Positions 60,023 to 64,000 of a stretch of 64,000 nt of DNA are shown here, piece by piece. Below the pieces are notes generated by a model. That model did no database searches. It saw only the letters and a list, made by a program, of their open reading frames with translations, and was not told the DNA's origin. The position numbers were made by a program, and so were the translations under genes. The DNA lies in NCBI GenBank assembly GCA_003138355.1, contig PLFX01000025.1:27318-91317 (forward strand), read 5' to 3'. Each line of letters opens with the position of its first letter. Within the stretch, counting starts at the first letter, position 1. Origin of the DNA: Solirubrobacterales bacterium (GTDB lineage Bacteria > Actinomycetota > Thermoleophilia > Solirubrobacterales > Solirubrobacteraceae).

Positions 60023-61558
60023 ATGTCGCAGACCAAGCCCGTCGACGTGTACGTGCGCGTTAGCCGCGTCGGCACCCGAGAGCACCTAACCTCGCCAGAG
60101 GAGCAGGAGCGCGACGCGCGCCGATTCGCCGAGTCTCGCGGGCTCACCATCGGCGAGGTGTTCACAGACCTGAATGAGAGCGGCGGCACGCTCGAGCGGC
60201 CAGGGTTCGCGAAGGTGCTCCGCCGCATCGAGCGGGGCGAGTCGGCCGGCGTCGTCGTCGCCTATCTCTCGCGCGCCAGCCGCGACACAGTGCAGGGCCT
60301 CGAGTTGCTCAGTCGCATCTCGTCGTTAGGCGCTGAGCTGTACGCGCCGAACCTGCCCGACTACACCACGCCGGACGGGCGCATGTTGGCGACGATTCAG
60401 TTTGCGATCGACACGGGCTATCTCGATCGCAAGGCTGCCGAGTTCGAGCAGGCGAAGCGCGGAGCGATCGAGGCTGGAATCCCGATCGCGCATCAGGCGC
60501 CGATCGGCTACCGCAAGCGCGCAGACCGTCGCCTAGAGCCCGATCCGGTCACGGCGCCGATCGTCCGGCGAGTGTTCGAGGAGCGCGCCAAGGGCGCCGG
60601 TCCGACCGCGCTCGCGCGCATGCTCGACGAGTCCGGCATCCGCACAGCGGCGAAGTCGCCGGCATGGACGAAATCGGCCGTGCAGCAGCTCATCGCCAAC
60701 CGCGTCTATCTCGGCGAGCTGTCCTACGGACGGCCGCCGCGGTATGTGAACCGTGAAGCCCACGAGCCGATCGTCGACGTTGCGCTCTGGCAGGCGGCAC
60801 AGCATCCGAACGGCAAGCGCCCCGCTCCGCCACGCACGGGCGCCTTCACGCTCGCCGGAGTGCTCCGCTGCGAGGCGTGCGGGTACGCGATGAACGGGAC
60901 GCGCACGAGCCGCGACCGTGGGTCCAAGCGTGTCTACCGGTGCCGCCGGCGCCACGCTGGCGGGATCTGCCCAGCGCCGGCCTACGTGCTCGCCGATAGC
61001 GTCGAGCGCGTCGTGCATGGTGTCTACGCCGATCTCCTGCAAGCCGTCCTCGAGCATCATCGCCCGGGCGGCGTAACGCTCGCCGGCAAGCCCGCGCCGT
61101 CGCTCGATGCGCTCGAAGGGGCGCTCGCGACGGCAGAGGTTCGCGTTGCCGAGAGCCTCAAGCCCGAGATGGCGTCGGCGGCAGGGGAGGACTGGCCGAC
61201 GGTCGTTCGCAACGCTCGCGCGGCGCGCGATGCCGCAGCACTGGCGCTCGGCCACGCACGAGCTGAGCTCGGCGAGGATGCGGTCACAGTGTCGATCGAG
61301 GAGGCGCTCGCGATGTGGGAGCGCGCCAGCACCACGACTCAGCGCGAGCTGATCGCCAAGTGGCTACCGACCATCACGCTCTCAGTGATCCCCGCCACGC
61401 GCAACGCGCCGCGCTCGACGTGGGTGCATATCTGGCCGCAGACTCTCGAGCAGCCCGTCACGCCGCAACGGGGGAAGCGCCGCGACGACGACGCGCCGCC
61501 CAAGCTCTGCCCGATCGAGGATGCCGAAGGGACCTTCGTCTACCCGGTGCCGGCCTAG
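60023..61558 (+). CDS. Large serine recombinase (site-specific integrase)
   Basis: A 511-aa large serine integrase. The N-terminal resolvase domain (about 7-150) has the catalytic serine in YVRVSR near residue 14, and the conserved arginine-rich YLSRASRD. The recombinase domain (about 170-270) includes PIGYRKR and ANRVYLGELSYG. A zinc ribbon (about 285-325) has LRCEACGYAMNG and RCRRRHAGGICP. A coiled-coil-like stretch follows (about 360-440). Such enzymes cut attP and attB at a 2-bp core and need a directionality factor to excise; none is recognised here. Position next to the junction in nucS is the standard attL-int layout. Confidence 0.96.
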   Translation: MSQTKPVDVYVRVSRVGTREHLTSPEEQERDARRFAESRGLTIGEVFTDLNESGGTLERPGFAKVLRRIERGESAGVVVAYLSRASRDTVQGLELLSRISSLGAELYAPNLPDYTTPDGRMLATIQFAIDTGYLDRKAAEFEQAKRGAIEAGIPIAHQAPIGYRKRADRRLEPDPVTAPIVRRVFEERAKGAGPTALARMLDESGIRTAAKSPAWTKSAVQQLIANRVYLGELSYGRPPRYVNREAHEPIVDVALWQAAQHPNGKRPAPPRTGAFTLAGVLRCEACGYAMNGTRTSRDRGSKRVYRCRRRHAGGICPAPAYVLADSVERVVHGVYADLLQAVLEHHRPGGVTLAGKPAPSLDALEGALATAEVRVAESLKPEMASAAGEDWPTVVRNARAARDAAALALGHARAELGEDAVTVSIEEALAMWERASTTTQRELIAKWLPTITLSVIPATRNAPRSTWVHIWPQTLEQPVTPQRGKRRDDDAPPKLCPIEDAEGTFVYPVPA

Positions 61559-61878
61559 CGAACCTGTCGCTGGGCGCGCTTCCGGCAGCTCGCTCGGCGA
61601 CAGACTCGAGCGTGCCGTCGGTAGCCGGCGAGTGACGAGCCGCAGAACGGACAGGCGCGTGTCTTACTTTCCGAGGGGTGGCGGACCACTGGCCCGGCTG
61701 CTCGCGTCCCGTCCTGCGCCGTCCCTGCGCGCGGTGGGCGCCATTTCGGCTCGAGCTCTCGCAGACGGCGCTCCAGCATCGCGAGGTCGTCCGCGGCGAG
61801 ATCGCGACGAGCCACCTCATGCACTCCGTCGACGCCATGGCGCTCGGCGTGGCGGATGTAGTCGGCGAGCGCGCTCAT
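61555..61878 (-). CDS. Small zinc-finger-like protein of unknown function
   Basis: A 107-aa basic protein. The N-terminal half is charged and helical (DLAADDLAMLERRLRELEP). The C-terminus has a Cys/His cluster, CPFCGSSLAGYRRHARVC followed by CRKR, likely one zinc-binding site. Its ATG overlaps the preceding stop (ATGA), and its stop overlaps the end of the integrase gene by 4 nt. Possible DNA-binding role; a candidate for recombination directionality factor or regulator, but that is speculation. Confidence 0.7.
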   Translation of the reverse strand: MSALADYIRHAERHGVDGVHEVARRDLAADDLAMLERRLRELEPKWRPPRAGTAQDGTRAAGPVVRHPSESKTRACPFCGSSLAGYRRHARVCRRASCRKRAQRQVR

Positions 61879-62435
61879 GCGGCCTCCTCGGCATCCGGCA
61901 GCCACGCCGGCGGCCACGAGATCATCGCGGGGTCGTAGCCGACGACGCGAATCCTCGAGCCGGGGTAGAGCGTCACGGGCTCGCGGAGCCACGTGATCGG
62001 ATTGCCCCGGTAGACGGCCGGCCGTGACGCCTCGGCGCGCTCAGCCGCCGTCAGCGGACGCGACGCGGCGCCCGCTGGCGCAGGCTCGGGCGGTTCAGCC
62101 TCAAGGCGCGCGACGAGCTGGCGCTGGACCTTGACCGTCTCCGGGGTCGCGGTCCTGCACTCGGCGCCCCAGCGCTCGAGACGGCGCTCCATCGCGACGA
62201 GCCGGGATCGCTCTAGCTCGAGCCGTGTCTGCGGCGCCGGCTGCTCGGTCCTCGACGCCGCTCGTCGGCGCTGCTCGGCGAGCAACTCCGCGCGGTCGGC
62301 GCTGACAGAGCCGCCACCGCTTGCGACCGTCCGGCGCCCTGCGCGAGCCTTCGATTCGGCGTCCATGCGCTCAGCGAGGCTCGGGCCGCCGTGTGGACCG
62401 CGGCGACGCTTAGAGGCGCTTGGCGGCGCGCTCAC
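61875..62435 (-). CDS. Element protein of unknown function
   Basis: A 186-aa protein, starting at GTG in a GTGA overlap with the upstream gene. The first 110 residues are low-complexity, Arg/Ala/Ser-rich and probably helical (RLELERSRLVAMERRLERW). The C-terminus is more ordered (YRGNPITWLREPVTLYPG, then RIRVVGYDPAMISWPPAWLP). No family recognised. Confidence 0.65.
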   Translation of the reverse strand: MSAPPSASKRRRGPHGGPSLAERMDAESKARAGRRTVASGGGSVSADRAELLAEQRRRAASRTEQPAPQTRLELERSRLVAMERRLERWGAECRTATPETVKVQRQLVARLEAEPPEPAPAGAASRPLTAAERAEASRPAVYRGNPITWLREPVTLYPGSRIRVVGYDPAMISWPPAWLPDAEEAA

Positions 62436-62725
62436 GATCGCCTCTGGCGCGGCAACGATGCCGACCGCAGAGCTCGCGAGCGCGCGGTTCCCAGGTCGAA
62501 CTCGTAATAGGCCCTCGGACGCCAGCCGGGGCCTTCGCGGTCGAAGTTCAGGAGCTCGAGCTTCCCGGTCAGGGTGCCGGCGCGAGCCTCGGGCTCGATC
62601 AGCGCCCACGCTTCTCGGAGCGTCGCGAGTTGTCGCTGAGTCCGTGGCCAAAGGATCTCGCAGAAGCCGTGGAGCTCCCAAGCGAGCTCCTCTGCGAGCT
62701 GGCGTAGTTTGGCGGTTCGGTCCAT
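62432..62725 (-). CDS. Small element protein of unknown function
   Basis: A protein of about 97 aa, helical and acidic to neutral, starting MDRTAKLRQLAEELAWELHG. The ATG at 62725 has GAGG eight bases upstream; ATGs at 62731 (one-base overlap with terS stop) are alternative. It sits directly after the small terminase gene, where a large terminase would be expected, but at this size it cannot be one. Confidence 0.65.
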   Translation of the reverse strand: MDRTAKLRQLAEELAWELHGFCEILWPRTQRQLATLREAWALIEPEARAGTLTGKLELLNFDREGPGWRPRAYYEFDLGTARSRALRSASLPRQRRS

Positions 62726-62730
62726 CGTCA

Positions 62731-63111
62731 TCACCTCGTCATCTCGGCGAGCATGTCGTCGAGGTCGTCAGATTGAGCGCTCAGCCGCTTACGAATCGCC
62801 GCCGTGAGGCCCAGCTCGCGAGCGAGCGCGTTCGCGTCGAGCCGGGCGCGGCGTTCGAGCTCGACATCGGGAGCAATCACCGGCTGCCCCATCGAACCCT
62901 TCGCGATGAAGGCGCCCGCGGGGTCGGCCTTCGCCCGCTTCGCGATGCGCTCGCGCGCCAGTCGTGACATCGCCGACGCCCGGCAGTAGCGCTCGAGCGC
63001 GTCTACGTCGACGGGCTGCCAGATGCCGAGCTCCTCGAGCGCCTCGATCGAGCGGCGCCACAACGCACGCTCGGGCGCGGCGAAGTCGGCCGGCGGCTTC
63101 GGCGAGGTCAT
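62731..63111 (-). CDS. Phage terminase small subunit, P27 family
   Basis: A 126-aa protein matching the P27-type small terminase, which recognises phage DNA for packaging. It shows ALWRRSIEALEELGIWQPVDVDALERYC, then an internal GxxxxP segment (IAKGSMGQPVIAP), and ends ANALARELGLTAAIRKRL. These are the conserved order of the family. The large subunit normally follows directly; here the next gene encodes only about 97 aa and the operon then meets the integrase. Satellites often carry their own small terminase to divert packaging. Confidence 0.85.
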   Translation of the reverse strand: MTSPKPPADFAAPERALWRRSIEALEELGIWQPVDVDALERYCRASAMSRLARERIAKRAKADPAGAFIAKGSMGQPVIAPDVELERRARLDANALARELGLTAAIRKRLSAQSDDLDDMLAEMTR

Positions 63112-63235
63112 CCGGGCCGTCCTTCCGATTTCGGAGGCGCTGAAAAACGGCGCTTCATTTTGTGAAGTTCCTCCAAGCGGGAGGGTGAGAATGGAACTCC
63201 AACCATCCGCGCAGCGAACGACCGCAGACCCCCCA

Positions 63236-63535
63236 TCACTTGCTCCCGTGGTCGAGCAGCATGTGGTGCCGATGGCAGAGGCACACGAGGTTGGTTTCTA
63301 CGTCGAGTCCACCTTTGCGATGCGGCACAAGGTGCGAGAGCTCTAGGGTCGTCGTCATCGTGCAGCGCTGGCCCGTTTCATCGTCGATCGCTCGACAACG
63401 ATGGCCGTCGCGCGCGAAGACGACCTTGCGGACTCGCTTCCACTCGGTCGAGCCTTGCCGCTTCGGTCCGCGGCACGGGCAACGTGTGCCTGTGTAGCGC
63501 GTGCGGCAGTATGGGCAGACGCGGGCGATGGTCAT
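63236..63535 (-). CDS. HNH endonuclease
   Basis: A 99-aa HNH nuclease. An N-terminal zinc-binding pair (CPYC, RCPC) precedes the HNH core: LELSHLVPHRKGG near residue 67, then NLVCLCHRHHMLLDHG. In phages HNH proteins lie beside the terminase genes and aid DNA packaging cleavage. Its start overlaps the stop of the upstream 76-aa gene (ATGA). A 124-nt non-coding gap separates it from the small terminase gene. Confidence 0.9.
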   Translation of the reverse strand: MTIARVCPYCRTRYTGTRCPCRGPKRQGSTEWKRVRKVVFARDGHRCRAIDDETGQRCTMTTTLELSHLVPHRKGGLDVETNLVCLCHRHHMLLDHGSK

Positions 63536-63762
63536 AACCCGTCTCCCGTTGGGGTGCGGTCGCTGCGAGCTCCGCCGTGTGTCCATGGCGCAGGCTTACG
63601 CTCGGACTCGTCGACGCGCTTGAGCAGCTCGAGCGCGTCGTAGCGCGTGCGGTTGGCGAAGCGCATCGTCTCCGTCCGATGCTCGACACACGAGGCGCGC
63701 CGCAAGTCCTCGGCCATGTCGGCGATGAGGTGTAGTGCGTCCGCTACGGTCGTCCCGATCAT
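63532..63762 (-). CDS. Small element protein of unknown function
   Basis: A 76-aa protein with an amphipathic helical first half (MIGTTVADALHLIADMAED) and a basic second half. Both ends overlap neighbours by ATGA, which supports a real coding gene. No family recognised. Confidence 0.65.
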   Translation of the reverse strand: MIGTTVADALHLIADMAEDLRRASCVEHRTETMRFANRTRYDALELLKRVDESERKPAPWTHGGARSDRTPTGDGL

Positions 63763-64000
63763 CGACTCGTCACCGTCACCCGCTCGTGCCTGATGCCGAA
63801 GTCGATCGCTCGAGAGCAGCTCGGCTGGAACACGTCCAGGGACGCTGCGTCGCTCGGGTTCATCCGATCCTCGACCTTGAAGCGATGCCGGCCGAACGCT
63901 GCCGGGCGCAGCGTGACGATGGACCCGAATGGGATCGTCGTGGAGCGCGTGGCTACGTCGCCGAAGCGAACGCGCTCGCCGCTCGCTGTGATCGTGCCGC
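63759..64000 (-). CDS. 3D-domain protein (partial, N-terminus beyond window)
   Basis: The visible 80 C-terminal residues match the 3D (three-aspartate) domain found in MltA/RlpA-like cell-wall-active proteins. Marks are GTITASGERVRFGDVAT, TTIPFGSIVTL, FKVEDRM and AIDFGIR. The expected aspartates are present in VEDR, SLDVF and AIDFG. In phages such proteins help lysis or entry. It starts the visible part of the minus-strand operon; its stop overlaps the next gene (ATGA). Confidence 0.75.
   Translation of the reverse strand, partial: GTITASGERVRFGDVATRSTTIPFGSIVTLRPAAFGRHRFKVEDRMNPSDAASLDVFQPSCSRAIDFGIRHERVTVTSR

Larger units (their letters stand above)
59984..64000. mobile_element. Left part of a prophage or phage-satellite element with serine integrase
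   Basis: From the nucS junction to the window edge all genes are of mobile-element type: a large serine integrase (plus) facing an overlapping minus-strand operon with 3D-domain protein, HNH endonuclease, small terminase and unknowns. The GC content is like the host. No large terminase, portal or capsid gene is present between the small terminase and the integrase, so the element could be a satellite or a rearranged prophage. Confidence 0.85.

Noticed and set aside
59984..64000. Element detected by low GC
   Set aside because: The GC content and codon use look like the host; the call rests on gene content and the nucS junction, not composition.

Overview
This window is high-GC DNA with densely packed genes and many 1-4 nt start/stop overlaps. 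It also has non-ATG starts, a fused FO synthase (coenzyme F420), a NucS-type mismatch endonuclease remnant, DevS-like sensor features and many apparently leaderless starts (TANNNT 6-10 nt before the start codon). Together these point to an actinobacterium (Actinomycetota), perhaps a deep-branching soil lineage such as Thermoleophilia. The phylum is fairly secure; the class is a guess. No rRNA, tRNA or CRISPR array was seen.

Region by region. 1-4.1 kb (minus): gapA, a broken ABC ATPase gene and pyruvate:ferredoxin oxidoreductase porG-porA-porB without a delta (ferredoxin) gene. 4.3-10.1 kb (plus): complete cydABDC for cytochrome bd. 10.1-17.8 kb (minus): a coupled operon of APH/AAA-like kinase, GNAT-ADP-forming acyl-CoA synthetase, phosphoketolase and acetate kinase. 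18.2-21.3 kb: a GAF-GAF histidine kinase with DevS-like heme-ligand residues, and two NarL-type regulators. These fit a programme for carbon and redox metabolism at low oxygen. 21.4-38.5 kb holds mixed housekeeping genes: an FAD oxidoreductase, a secreted G1 peptidase with Ig-like repeats, an aquaporin, a peptide-type binding lipoprotein, flavin reductase plus FO synthase, a 2-oxoacid dehydrogenase E1a-E1b-E2 set, a VOC protein, a TauE-like exporter and aconitase.

38.7-49.6 kb is the most unusual chromosomal block. A sugar-ABC ATPase is fused in one polypeptide to two GAF-like domains and a histidine kinase. It is followed by its OmpR-type regulator, a palindromic operator-like site and a xylose-type ABC transporter (binding protein, single-domain ATPase, permease). 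Then come a receiver-PIG-L deacetylase fusion and a divergent hybrid kinase (PAS-PAS-HK-REC-REC-Hpt). I read this as a sugar-sensing and transport module linked to a phosphorelay that may control an enzyme directly. 49.8-54.8 kb (minus) encodes three overlapping prepilin-like proteins, two of them very large. 54.8-59.1 kb has ettA, an HDAC-family deacetylase and a J-domain/TPR protein.

59.8-64 kb is the left end of an integrated element. The first 48 codons of nucS (the non-canonical mismatch-repair endonuclease of Actinobacteria) stop at a junction. Five bases later begins a promoter for a large serine integrase. Facing it is a tightly overlapping minus-strand operon with a P27-type small terminase, an HNH endonuclease, a 3D-domain protein and small unknowns. 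No large terminase lies between the small terminase and the integrase. The element has therefore split nucS and may switch mismatch repair on and off by excision, or may be a phage satellite; the right end is outside the window.
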